Assembly: GCA_041913505.1 (NCBI GenBank)
Contig: JAYSFC010000165.1
Location: 1-6,074, forward strand
Direction: 5' to 3'
Length of the DNA: 6,074 nt
Origin: JAYSFC01 sp041913505
GTDB taxonomy: Bacteria > Pseudomonadota > Gammaproteobacteria > Burkholderiales > Burkholderiaceae_C
Notes under the pieces: generated by a model
What the model was told of the DNA's origin: nothing
Database searches by the model: none
What the model saw: the letters and a program-made list of their open reading frames with translations, nothing else
Made by a program: the position numbers and the translations under genes
Part shown: in pieces, positions 1-6,074 of the stretch
How positions within the stretch are numbered: the first letter of the stretch is position 1
How the letters are laid out: every line of letters starts with the position of its first letter

Positions 1-1
1 G

Positions 2-2878
2 GTCGTGCATGGCCAGGTAGAAGCCGCTGCCCAGCTCTTCCATCTGCTGGATGGCGTCCAGCCGCTGCTGGGCCTGCTTGGTCAGGCCTTCGGTGTCGGG
101 CACCATCAGGTAGGCGTAGGCTTGGTGGTGGCTGCGGCCCACGCGCCCGCGCAGCTGGTGCAGCTGCGCCAGGCCGAACTTGTCGGCGCGGCTCATGATG
201 ATGGTGTTGGCCGTGGGCACGTCGATGCCGGTCTCGATGATGGTCGAGCACAGCAGGATGTTGAAGCGCTGGGCCACAAAGTCGCGCATCACGCGCTCCA
301 GCTCGCGCTCGGGCATCTGGCCGTGGGCCACGGCGATGCGCGCCTCGGGCAATATCTCTTCGAGCTTCTGGCGCCGGTTCTCGATGGTCTCGACCTCGTT
401 GTGCAGAAAGTAGCACTGGCCGCCGCGCTTGAGTTCACGCAGCACGGCCTCGCGGATCACGCCCGTGCCTTCGTTGCGTACGAAGGTCTTGATGGCCAGG
501 CGCCGCTGCGGCGCGGTGGCGATGACGCTCAGGTCACGCAGGCCTTCGAGTGCCATGCCCAGCGTGCGCGGGATGGGCGTGGCCGTGAGCGTGAGCACGT
601 CCACCTCGGCGCGCAGCTGTTTCATGGCCTCTTTGTGGCGCACGCCGAAGCGGTGCTCCTCATCGATGATGAGGAGGCCCAGGTTGTGGAATTTCGTCGA
701 TTCGGAAAGCAGCTTGTGCGTGCCCACGACGATGTCCACCGTGCCGTCGGCGATGCCCTTGATGGCCGCCGTGATCTCTTTGCCCGAGCGAAAGCGGGAG
801 ACTTCGGCCACCTTCACGGGCCACTTGCTGAAGCGGTCCACGAGGGTCTGGTAGTGCTGCTCGGCCAGCAGTGTGGTGGGCGCGAGGAAGGCCACCTGCT
901 TGCCGCCCGTGACGGCCACGAAGGCCGCGCGCAGCGCCACCTCGGTCTTGCCAAAGCCCACGTCGCCGCACACGAGGCGGTCCATGGGGCGCGGCGAGAT
1001 CATGTCCTGGATGACGGCGTGGATGGCGGCGTTCTGGTCGGCTGTTTCCTCGAAGCCGAAGTCGGCCACGAACTGCTCGTAGTCTTGCGGCACGTAGCGG
1101 AAGGCGTGGCCCTCGCGCGCGGCACGGCGCGCGTAGATGTTGAGCAGCTCGGCGGCGCTGTCGCGCACCTGCTCGGCGGCCTTGCGCTTGGCTTTTTCCC
1201 ACTGGCCGCTGCCCAGCTTGTGCAGCGGCGCCTCGTCCGCACTCACACCCGTGTAGCGGCTGATGAGCTGTAGCTGGCTCACGGGCACGTAGAGCACGGC
1301 GTTGCTCGCGTATTCGAGGTGCAGGAACTCCTGCAGCGCGGGGCTGCCATCGGGGTTCTTTTGGCCCACGTCCATGTTGATGAGGCCGCGGTAGCGCCCG
1401 ATGCCGTGCTGGCTGTGCACCACGGGGTCGCCGAGCGTGAGCTCCGACAGGTCCTTGATGAGCGCCTCGACGTCGCTCACCTGCTCCTGCTTCTTGCGCC
1501 GGCGCGTGGTGGGCCCCGCTGCGAACAGTTCGGTCTCGGTGACGAAGTCGAGTCCTTGCTCCACCCAGGCGAAGCCTGCGGCAAGTGCGGCCGTGGCGAT
1601 GCCGACCTTTTCATCGCCGCTGGCCTCGAATTCGGCGAGCGTGTCGAAGGCCGGCGGGTTCAGCCCCGAGGCGCGCAGGAAGTCGAGCAGGCTCTCGCGG
1701 CGGCCCGCGCTCTCGGCCAGCAGCAGCACGCGGTGGGGGGTGGCGCGGATGTGCGCGTGCAGCCGCGCGAGCGGGTCTTCGGCGCCCCGCACCACGGTGA
1801 GCTCGGGCAGCCGCAGCGCGAAGGCGTTGTCCTCCACGTCGGCCGTGCCCGCGCGCAGCGCGAGCTGCGCGCATTCCTTGGAGCGCTGGTAGAACTGTTC
1901 GGCCGTGAGAAACAGCGATTCGGGCGGCAGGGCGGGGCGCTCGGGGTCGCCCTGCACCATGCGAAAGCGCTCCCGGGTGTCCTGCCAGAAGCGCTGGAAC
2001 GCGGGCTCCAGGTCGCCGTGCAGCACCAGGGTGGCATCCGCGCCGAGGTAGTCGAACACGGTGGCCGTTTCGTCGAAGAACAGCGGCAGGTAGTACTCGA
2101 TGCCGGCCGTGGCCACGCCATTGCCCATGTCCTTGTAGACGCGGCTCTTGGTGGGGTCGCCTTCGAGCATCTCGCGCCAGCGGCTGCGGAATTTGGCGCG
2201 CGCCGCGTCGTCCATGGGGAACTCGCGGCCCGGCAGCAGCCGCACCTCGGGCACGGGGTAGAGGCTGCGCTGGCTGTCGGGGTCGAAGGTGCGGATGGAG
2301 TCGATCTCGTCGTCGAACAGGTCCACCCGGTAGGGCACGAGCGAGCCCATGGGGAACAGGTCGATGAGCCCGCCGCGTACCGCGTATTCGCCCGGGCTCA
2401 CCACCTGCGAGACGTGCGCATAGCCCGCGAGCGTGAGCTGGGCGCGCAGCTTCGCCTCGTCGAGCTTCTGCCGGGTCTTGAAATGGAAGGTGTAGCCCGC
2501 GAGGAAGGAGGGCGGCGCGAGCCGGTACAGCGCCGTGGTGGCGGGCACGAGCACCACGTCGGCACCGGTGTCCTTGTCGCGCTGGCTGATGCGCCACAGC
2601 GTGGCCAGGCGCTCGCTGATGAGGTCCTGGTGCGGCGAGAAGGCGTCGTAGGGCAGCGTCTCCCAGTCGGGAAACAGCGCACAGCGCAAGTCGGGCGCGA
2701 AGAACGCCATTTCGTCGATGAGGCGCTGGGCATCGGTGGCGTCGGCCGTCACGATGGCGGTGACGTGCCGCGCCGCCTTCTCGCGTTCGCCCAGGCGGGC
2801 GAGCAGCAAGGCATCGGCGCTGCCCACGGGGCGGGGCAGGGTGAATCGTTTTCCAGGGGTGAGTTTGGGCAGGTCCAT
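2..2878 (-). CDS. mfd: Transcription-repair coupling factor Mfd (3'-truncated by window edge)
   Basis: ATP-dependent dsDNA translocase that pushes stalled RNA polymerase off lesions and recruits UvrA for transcription-coupled nucleotide excision repair (family knowledge). About 959 codons are visible, against roughly 1150 in the family. Reading from the minus-strand ATG at 2878, the N-terminal UvrB-like module includes WETLPYDAFSPH (residues 72-83) and PYRVDLFDDEIDS (around 180-195). The RNA-polymerase-interacting domain begins near VVHSQHGIGRY (486-496). The translocase core shows Walker A GDVGFGKT (638-645, Lys644), the Walker B box DEEH (739-742), motif III TATPIPRT (765-772) and motif VI RGRVGR (910-915). 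The remainder of the TRG motif and the C-terminal autoinhibitory domain lie off the edge. The start is chosen because MDLPKLTPGKRF matches the usual N-terminus of close homologues; there is no clear Shine-Dalgarno, and the frame stays open upstream. No frameshift was seen. It is transcribed divergently from ispD. Confidence 0.97.
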   Translation of the reverse strand, partial: MDLPKLTPGKRFTLPRPVGSADALLLARLGEREKAARHVTAIVTADATDAQRLIDEMAFFAPDLRCALFPDWETLPYDAFSPHQDLISERLATLWRISQRDKDTGADVVLVPATTALYRLAPPSFLAGYTFHFKTRQKLDEAKLRAQLTLAGYAHVSQVVSPGEYAVRGGLIDLFPMGSLVPYRVDLFDDEIDSIRTFDPDSQRSLYPVPEVRLLPGREFPMDDAARAKFRSRWREMLEGDPTKSRVYKDMGNGVATAGIEYYLPLFFDETATVFDYLGADATLVLHGDLEPAFQRFWQDTRERFRMVQGDPERPALPPESLFLTAEQFYQRSKECAQLALRAGTADVEDNAFALRLPELTVVRGAEDPLARLHAHIRATPHRVLLLAESAGRRESLLDFLRASGLNPPAFDTLAEFEASGDEKVGIATAALAAGFAWVEQGLDFVTETELFAAGPTTRRRKKQEQVSDVEALIKDLSELTLGDPVVHSQHGIGRYRGLINMDVGQKNPDGSPALQEFLHLEYASNAVLYVPVSQLQLISRYTGVSADEAPLHKLGSGQWEKAKRKAAEQVRDSAAELLNIYARRAAREGHAFRYVPQDYEQFVADFGFEETADQNAAIHAVIQDMISPRPMDRLVCGDVGFGKTEVALRAAFVAVTGGKQVAFLAPTTLLAEQHYQTLVDRFSKWPVKVAEVSRFRSGKEITAAIKGIADGTVDIVVGTHKLLSESTKFHNLGLLIIDEEHRFGVRHKEAMKQLRAEVDVLTLTATPIPRTLGMALEGLRDLSVIATAPQRRLAIKTFVRNEGTGVIREAVLRELKRGGQCYFLHNEVETIENRRQKLEEILPEARIAVAHGQMPERELERVMRDFVAQRFNILLCSTIIETGIDVPTANTIIMSRADKFGLAQLHQLRGRVGRSHHQAYAYLMVPDTEGLTKQAQQRLDAIQQMEELGSGFYLAMHD

Positions 2879-2968
2879 GCTGACGGCGTCGTCGGGCCCG
2901 GGGCTGCCTGCATGCGCGGCGCGCTGGCAGGGTCTCAAGGCGGATCAGCGATTCTAGAATGGTCCCCC
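2879..2968. promoter_or_regulatory. Divergent mfd/ispD intergenic region with palindromic -10-like element
   Basis: This 90-bp spacer must contain the promoter for ispD and probably that for mfd. The perfect palindrome ATTCTAGAAT (2951-2960) places TAGAAT, a 5/6 match to the sigma-70 -10 consensus, on the plus strand at 2955-2960 and on the minus strand at 2956-2951. No good -35 hexamer sits at 16-18 bp in either direction: the plus-strand candidate GTCTCA (2932-2937) matches only 3/6. A plus-strand start 6-8 nt after the hexamer would fall at about 2967, only 1-3 nt before the ispD ATG. A 5-bp inverted repeat (CTGCC 2904-2908 / GGCAG 2926-2930) lies within the mfd leader. The promoter assignment is inference. 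Confidence 0.45.
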
Positions 2969-3793
2969 ATGACCGATCTGCTGCAGCCGTCCGCCGTTCT
3001 TCCGCCCGCCTCTGGGCGGTTCTGGGGGCTGGTGCCCTGCGCGGGCACGGGCTCGCGCGCCGTGCCGGCAGGCGCAGCGGCGGCGCTGCCCAAGCAGTAC
3101 CAGCCGGTGGCGGGGCGGCCGCTGGTGATGCACACGCTCACGGCGTTTGCCGGCGTGGTGCGGCTCGCGGGCACGCTGGTGGCTGTAGCGCCGGGCGATC
3201 GCTTCCTCGATGCGTACCCGCATGCCACCTATTTCACCGTGGAGTGTGGTGGCCCCACGCGAGCCGAAACAGTGTTGGGGGGCCTGCGCGCGCTGCTGGC
3301 GCGCGGCGCGCTGGCGACCGATTGGGTGCTGGTGCACGATGCGGCGCGCTGCCTCATCACCACGCAGCTGATCGACGCGCTGATCGATGCCTGCAGCGGC
3401 GACGCTGTGGGCGGCCTGCTGGGCCACAAGCTGGCCGACACGCTCAAGACCGCCACCGACGGACCGGGTGGCGTGCGCGTGGCATCCACCGTGGACCGTA
3501 GCGACAAGTGGCTGGCGCAGACGCCGCAGATGTTCCGCATTGGCCCGCTGATCGGCGCCATCGAGCGCGTGGGCCCGTCGGTGACCGACGAGGCCAGCGC
3601 CATGGAGGCCGCAGGCCTGCACCCGCGCCTGGTGCCGGGCGGGGCGCAGAATTTCAAGGTGACCTACCCCGATGACTTTGCGCTCGCCACGGCCGTGCTC
3701 ACGCAGCGCATGCACGGCGGCACGCTGGACCGCTTTGGCGGTGCGCGCGGCCTGGGTGCAGGTGATGTGCCGGGCAACCCTTTCTTTTCTTAG
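2969..3793 (+). CDS. ispD: 2-C-methyl-D-erythritol 4-phosphate cytidylyltransferase IspD
   Basis: Cytosolic enzyme of the MEP pathway that joins CTP and methylerythritol 4-phosphate to give CDP-methylerythritol plus pyrophosphate. The protein is 274 aa, against 236 in E. coli. Visible motifs: nucleotide-binding loop PCAGTGSR (23-30) and PKQY (41-44), where Arg30 and Lys42 match E. coli Arg20 and Lys27; GGPTRAETV (94-102); VLVHDAAR (120-127), with Asp124 and Arg127; DTLK (157-160), with Thr158; TVDR (174-177), with Arg177; TDEASAMEAAG (206-216); and NFKVT (228-232), with Lys230. All catalytic residues are present. The extra length is an N-terminal extension of about 15 aa, about 5 residues inserted between Arg30 and Lys42, and a Gly-rich C-terminal tail (about 250-274). 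No stop codon lies in frame upstream, so the start rests on homology and on the -10-like hexamer just upstream; there is no Shine-Dalgarno. It ends 2 bp before ispF and is presumably co-transcribed with it. Confidence 0.96.
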   Translation: MTDLLQPSAVLPPASGRFWGLVPCAGTGSRAVPAGAAAALPKQYQPVAGRPLVMHTLTAFAGVVRLAGTLVAVAPGDRFLDAYPHATYFTVECGGPTRAETVLGGLRALLARGALATDWVLVHDAARCLITTQLIDALIDACSGDAVGGLLGHKLADTLKTATDGPGGVRVASTVDRSDKWLAQTPQMFRIGPLIGAIERVGPSVTDEASAMEAAGLHPRLVPGGAQNFKVTYPDDFALATAVLTQRMHGGTLDRFGGARGLGAGDVPGNPFFS

Positions 3794-3795
3794 CA

Positions 3796-4290
3796 ATGAT
3801 GAACTTTCGAATTGGCGAGGGCTGGGATGTCCATGCCCTGGTGCCGGGGCGCCGCCTCGTGATTGGTGGCGTGCCGGTGCCGCACACGCTGGGCCTGCTG
3901 GGCCACTCCGATGCCGACGTGCTGCTGCACGCGATCACTGACGCACTGTTCGGCGCGGCGGCGCTGGGTGACATCGGCACGCATTTCCCCGATACGGATA
4001 CGCGCTTTCGCGGCGCGGATTCGGTGGTGCTGCTGGCCGAGGCCGCGCGGCGCGTGCGTGCCGAAGGCTGGGAGATTGGCAACGTGGACAGCACCGTGAT
4101 TGCCCAGGCGCCGCGCCTGGCGGCCCACATTCCAGCGATGCGCGCGCGCATTGCCGAGGCGCTGGCAATCGACGGCGGGCAGGTGAACGTGAAGGCCAAG
4201 ACGGCCGAGCGCTTGGGGCCCGTGGGCCAGGGGCTGGCGATCGAAGCGCGCGCGGCGGTGCTGCTGCACCGCGCGGCTCCGCCGGTCTGA
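3796..4290 (+). CDS. ispF: 2-C-methyl-D-erythritol 2,4-cyclodiphosphate synthase IspF
   Basis: Homotrimeric zinc enzyme of the MEP pathway that cyclises CDP-methylerythritol 2-phosphate to methylerythritol 2,4-cyclodiphosphate, releasing CMP. The protein is 164 aa, close to the 159 of E. coli, and collinear with it. Zinc ligands are visible as Asp11 and His13 in GWDVH (9-13) and His45 in LLHAITDA. The conserved GHSDADV (36-42), GDIGTHFPDTD (58-68), NVDSTVIAQAP (96-106) and VKAKTAERLG (132-141) follow in order. Two start codons are adjacent (3796 and 3799); the second gives the common MNFRIG start, and the difference is one residue. No Shine-Dalgarno precedes it, so translational coupling to ispD, whose stop is 2 bp upstream, is likely. 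The reading frame differs from that of ispD, so this is not a broken IspDF fusion. Positions equivalent to E. coli Arg142 and Glu149 are Gln145 and Arg152 (see findings). Confidence 0.97.
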   Translation: MMNFRIGEGWDVHALVPGRRLVIGGVPVPHTLGLLGHSDADVLLHAITDALFGAAALGDIGTHFPDTDTRFRGADSVVLLAEAARRVRAEGWEIGNVDSTVIAQAPRLAAHIPAMRARIAEALAIDGGQVNVKAKTAERLGPVGQGLAIEARAAVLLHRAAPPV

Positions 4291-4302
4291 CGGCCCCAGG
4301 GG

Positions 4303-4316
4303 GACCGGAGGCGGTC
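4303..4316. terminator. Small inverted repeat in the ispF/envZ convergent gap (weak terminator candidate)
   Basis: GACCG (4303-4307) and CGGTC (4312-4316) can form a 5-bp stem with a GAGG loop. The repeat overlaps the envZ stop codon. There is no T-tract on either strand, so it does not look like a typical intrinsic terminator. It is the only hairpin-like element I see in the 24-bp gap between the converging genes. Confidence 0.2.
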
Positions 4317-5811
4317 AGTCGTTCAAGTCGGGCTCCGCCGGGCGCGGCGGCAGGTGGCGCTTGATCTGCGGGCGCTGCAGGCGCTGCTTGGGGTCTTCGC
4401 CCTCGGGCTGGTCTTCGGCCCGCTGCAGCTGGATGTGGGCCACGAGGCCGCCCGAGGCCGAGTTGGCCAGCGCGAAGATGCCGCCCATGCGCTGCACGGT
4501 CTTGTCCACGATGGACAGTCCCAGGCCCGCGCCGGCGGCGGCGGTGCGCGCGGAATCGCCCCGGTAGAACGGCTTGGTGAGGCTGGCAAGCTGCTCGGGC
4601 GGCACGCCCGTGCCTCGGTCGCGGATCTTGATCAGTACCCAGTTCTCGCGGCCTTTGGCGGCGATGTCCACGGTGGCGATGTCGCTGTCGGGCGACTTGC
4701 CGTAGCGGCGCGCGTTCTCGAGGAGATTGGAGATCACGCGCGCGAGTTCCACCTCGTCGGCCATGACGTTGAGGTCTTCAGGCACGGTCATGGCGATCTG
4801 CAGTTCCCGGTGGTCTTGCACGGCGTAGACGCAGGACGACACCACGGCGTGCAGGTTCACGGGCGTGAGGGTGACGTGGTCTGGGCGCGCGTAGTCGAGG
4901 AATTTGTCGATGGTGGCGTCGAGCTGCACGATGTCGGCCACCATGTGTTCGCGCGCCACGTCGTCGGAGACGCTCATCTCGGTTTCCAGGCGCAGGCGGG
5001 CCAGCGGCGTGCGCAGGTCGTGCGAGATGCCGGCGAGCATGACAGCGCGGTCCTGCTCGAGCTTGGCGAGTTTCTGCGCCATGCGGTTGAAGCCGATGTT
5101 GACCTCGCGGATCTCGCTGGTCACGACTTCTTCGTCAAGCTGGCTGGCCGTGAAATCGCCCTCCCGCACCCGGTTGGCCGCGTACGACAGCTGCTTGAGC
5201 GGCCGGTTGATGAGCCGCGCGATCACGGCCGCGCCCGCGAGCGAGAGCGCGCCGGCCGTGACGAGCCAGATCAGCCAGGTCTTGCCACCCGCGGGGCTGA
5301 AGCGCGAGCGGTCCATGAGCAGCCAGTTGGGGTCGCCGTTGATGGTGAAACCCACCCACAGGCCGTTTTCGCCATTCACGCTTCGCGCGACGATGGTGCC
5401 CGGGCCCAGCCGGGCGGTGAGTTCTTCGGTGAGCCGGGCGCCCAGCGCGTTGTGGTCGAGCAGCTCGAACTTGTCGCCGGGCTCACGCGGCAGAATGCGC
5501 ACGCCCTCCTGGTCGGCCATGGTCTTGATGAGCGACACCCGGGCGATTGCGTCGGCGTGCACCAGCGCCGCACGGCTCAGGTTGACCAGCGAGGCGATCT
5601 GCTGTGCGGTCTGTAGCGCGCGTGGCTCGAATTCGAGCGCGCGCAGGGTCTGCAGCCAGGCCAGGATGGAACCCACGAGCAGCAGCGCCAGCAGGAAGAA
5701 CGTCCGCCAGAACAGGTTCAGGCCCATGCGCGAGCCTGGCACGGGCCGCTGCCGCATGTATTCCAGCGGCGCGGGACTGGTGGCGTCGGGAGGGGCGTCG
5801 TGGGCGGTCAT
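4315..5811 (-). CDS. envZ: EnvZ-type sensor histidine kinase
   Basis: Inner-membrane sensor kinase/phosphatase that should phosphorylate the OmpR-type regulator encoded just upstream. It is 498 aa from the ATG at 5811. Features in order: a cytoplasmic N-terminal segment (1-34) rich in Pro and Ala; TM1 (about 35-54, FWRTFFLLALLLVGSILAWL); a periplasmic domain of about 120 aa; TM2 (about 177-199); HAMP (about 200-253); H-box ISHDLRTPLARLR with phospho-acceptor His264 and Thr268, the position needed for phosphatase activity in EnvZ; N-box NLLENARRYG (Asn362, Asn366); G1 box DRGTG (398-402); F-box TKPFYRG; and G2 box GAGLGLS (427-433). A charged, Pro-rich tail of about 33 aa follows the ATPase fold. 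The H-box is nearly identical to enteric EnvZ. An ATG at 5847 would add 12 residues and ATGs at 5757 or 5727 would shorten the protein; none has a strong Shine-Dalgarno. The signal sensed cannot be read from the sequence. Confidence 0.93.
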   Translation of the reverse strand: MTAHDAPPDATSPAPLEYMRQRPVPGSRMGLNLFWRTFFLLALLLVGSILAWLQTLRALEFEPRALQTAQQIASLVNLSRAALVHADAIARVSLIKTMADQEGVRILPREPGDKFELLDHNALGARLTEELTARLGPGTIVARSVNGENGLWVGFTINGDPNWLLMDRSRFSPAGGKTWLIWLVTAGALSLAGAAVIARLINRPLKQLSYAANRVREGDFTASQLDEEVVTSEIREVNIGFNRMAQKLAKLEQDRAVMLAGISHDLRTPLARLRLETEMSVSDDVAREHMVADIVQLDATIDKFLDYARPDHVTLTPVNLHAVVSSCVYAVQDHRELQIAMTVPEDLNVMADEVELARVISNLLENARRYGKSPDSDIATVDIAAKGRENWVLIKIRDRGTGVPPEQLASLTKPFYRGDSARTAAAGAGLGLSIVDKTVQRMGGIFALANSASGGLVAHIQLQRAEDQPEGEDPKQRLQRPQIKRHLPPRPAEPDLND

Positions 5812-5886
5812 GTTTGGGGATCTCGGTTGGAAACGGGCTCTTGCCATCCCTGCAGACGCCGTGGGACCGGCCGTGCCGGGCCACTG

Positions 5887-5917
5887 GCGGCGCCCTCCCG
5901 GAAGGGAGGGGCGCCGC
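5887..5917 (-). other. Strong stem-loop in the ompR-envZ spacer
   Basis: Left arm 5887-5899 and right arm 5904-5917 pair over 13 base pairs with one bulged G (5911) and a 4-nt loop (GGAA on the plus strand, TTCC on the minus strand). It lies between the ompR stop and the envZ start on the presumed shared transcript. No U-rich run follows on the minus strand, so complete intrinsic termination is unlikely. An attenuating, mRNA-stabilising or dispersed-repeat role is possible. A weaker hairpin, CCGGC/GCCGG (5867-5879), lies between it and envZ. The structure is seen directly; the role is inference. Confidence 0.6.
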
Positions 5918-5934
5918 AGGCGAGACTCAGTGGG

Positions 5935-6072
5935 TTAGTTCGTACCGTCCGGCACGAACACGTAGCCCACGCCCCAGACGGTCTGGATGTAGCGCGGCGC
6001 AGCGGCGTCGACCTCGATGAGCTTGCGCAGGCGCGAGACCTGCACGTCCAGGCTGCGGTCGAAGGGCTCGAA
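5935..6072 (-). CDS. ompR: OmpR-family response regulator, C-terminal winged-helix end (5'-truncated by window edge)
   Basis: Only the last 45 codons and the TAA stop (5937-5935) are inside the window; the receiver domain and most of the DNA-binding domain lie to the right. The visible residues include FDRSLDVQVSRLRKLIE, the recognition-helix region of an OmpR/PhoB winged helix, followed by the C-terminal hairpin PRYIQTVWGVGYVFVPDG. This ending closely matches enteric OmpR (RYIQTVWGLGYVFVPDG), which is why I assign OmpR itself and not merely the family. It precedes the EnvZ-type kinase on the same strand with 123 bp between them, which supports a cognate pair. Phospho-acceptor residues and the promoter cannot be judged from this window. 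Confidence 0.93.
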   Translation of the reverse strand, partial: FEPFDRSLDVQVSRLRKLIEVDAAAPRYIQTVWGVGYVFVPDGTN

Positions 6073-6074
6073 CT

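Noticed and set aside
5..1273. 422-codon plus-strand open frame, His/Ala/Val-rich.
   Set aside because: It is exactly antisense to the Mfd translocase core, and its composition is that of a shadow frame with no family match.
2910..2938. Possible mfd promoter with TTGAGA (minus strand, 2938-2933) as the -35.
   Set aside because: The hexamer is a fair -35, but at 17-bp spacing the -10 position reads GCATGC, a poor match, so I do not call it.
1319..2968. Very long plus-strand open frame antisense to mfd that continues in frame into ispD, as if encoding an 824-aa fusion protein.
   Set aside because: It mirrors mfd codons in GC-rich DNA, where stops are rare in the antisense frame. Its translation has no recognisable domain before the IspD N-terminus, while the minus strand reads a complete, motif-rich Mfd.
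2954..3796. 280-codon minus-strand open frame opposite ispD.
   Set aside because: It is a shadow of ispD with Arg/His-rich composition. The plus-strand frame carries all IspD catalytic residues.
3794..3797. ispD/ispF junction as a frameshifted natural IspDF fusion.
   Set aside because: ispD has a clean stop, ispF begins 2 bp later with its own tandem ATGs, and both proteins have complete termini, so these are two normal separate genes.
4354..5616. 420-codon plus-strand open frame opposite envZ.
   Set aside because: It is antisense to a kinase with all diagnostic boxes. The product is low-complexity and has no plausible domain.
5604..6020. Plus-strand open frame spanning the ompR-envZ spacer.
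   Set aside because: It overlaps both real minus-strand genes antisense, is Arg/Ala/Pro-rich, and crosses the stem-loop with no sign of a start signal.

Overview
The window is GC-rich chromosomal DNA from a betaproteobacterium. The protein sequences and gene order best fit Burkholderiales, probably Comamonadaceae (an Acidovorax-like genome). That placement is inferred from remembered homologues, not from a search. All five genes are core or widely conserved. I see no mobile element, CRISPR array, tRNA, rRNA or sign of recent transfer.

Layout, left to right. Positions 2-2878 (minus strand) hold the first ~959 codons of mfd, the transcription-repair coupling factor; its C-terminus lies beyond the left edge. 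A 90-bp divergent spacer (2879-2968) follows. It contains a perfect 10-bp palindrome carrying a TAGAAT -10-like hexamer on each strand. Next come ispD (2969-3793, plus) and ispF (3796-4290, plus), 2 bp apart, encoding the third and fifth enzymes of the MEP isoprenoid pathway. After a 24-bp convergent gap, an EnvZ-type sensor histidine kinase gene lies on the minus strand (4315-5811). It is preceded in its transcript by a 123-bp spacer with a strong stem-loop, and by the last 45 codons of an ompR-type response regulator gene (5935-6072, minus) that runs off the right edge.

Functionally there are three independent units. Mfd removes stalled RNA polymerase and recruits UvrA to lesions. IspD and IspF make methylerythritol cyclodiphosphate, with IspE acting between them encoded elsewhere. 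OmpR/EnvZ form a two-component envelope or osmotic signalling pair.

I found no undescribed system. The points worth a second look are small: a nearly leaderless ispD promoter arrangement, substitutions at the central-cavity positions of IspF, an insertion in the catalytic loop of IspD, an insertion in the RNA-polymerase-binding domain of Mfd, and the structured ompR-envZ spacer, which differs from the overlapping arrangement in enteric bacteria.
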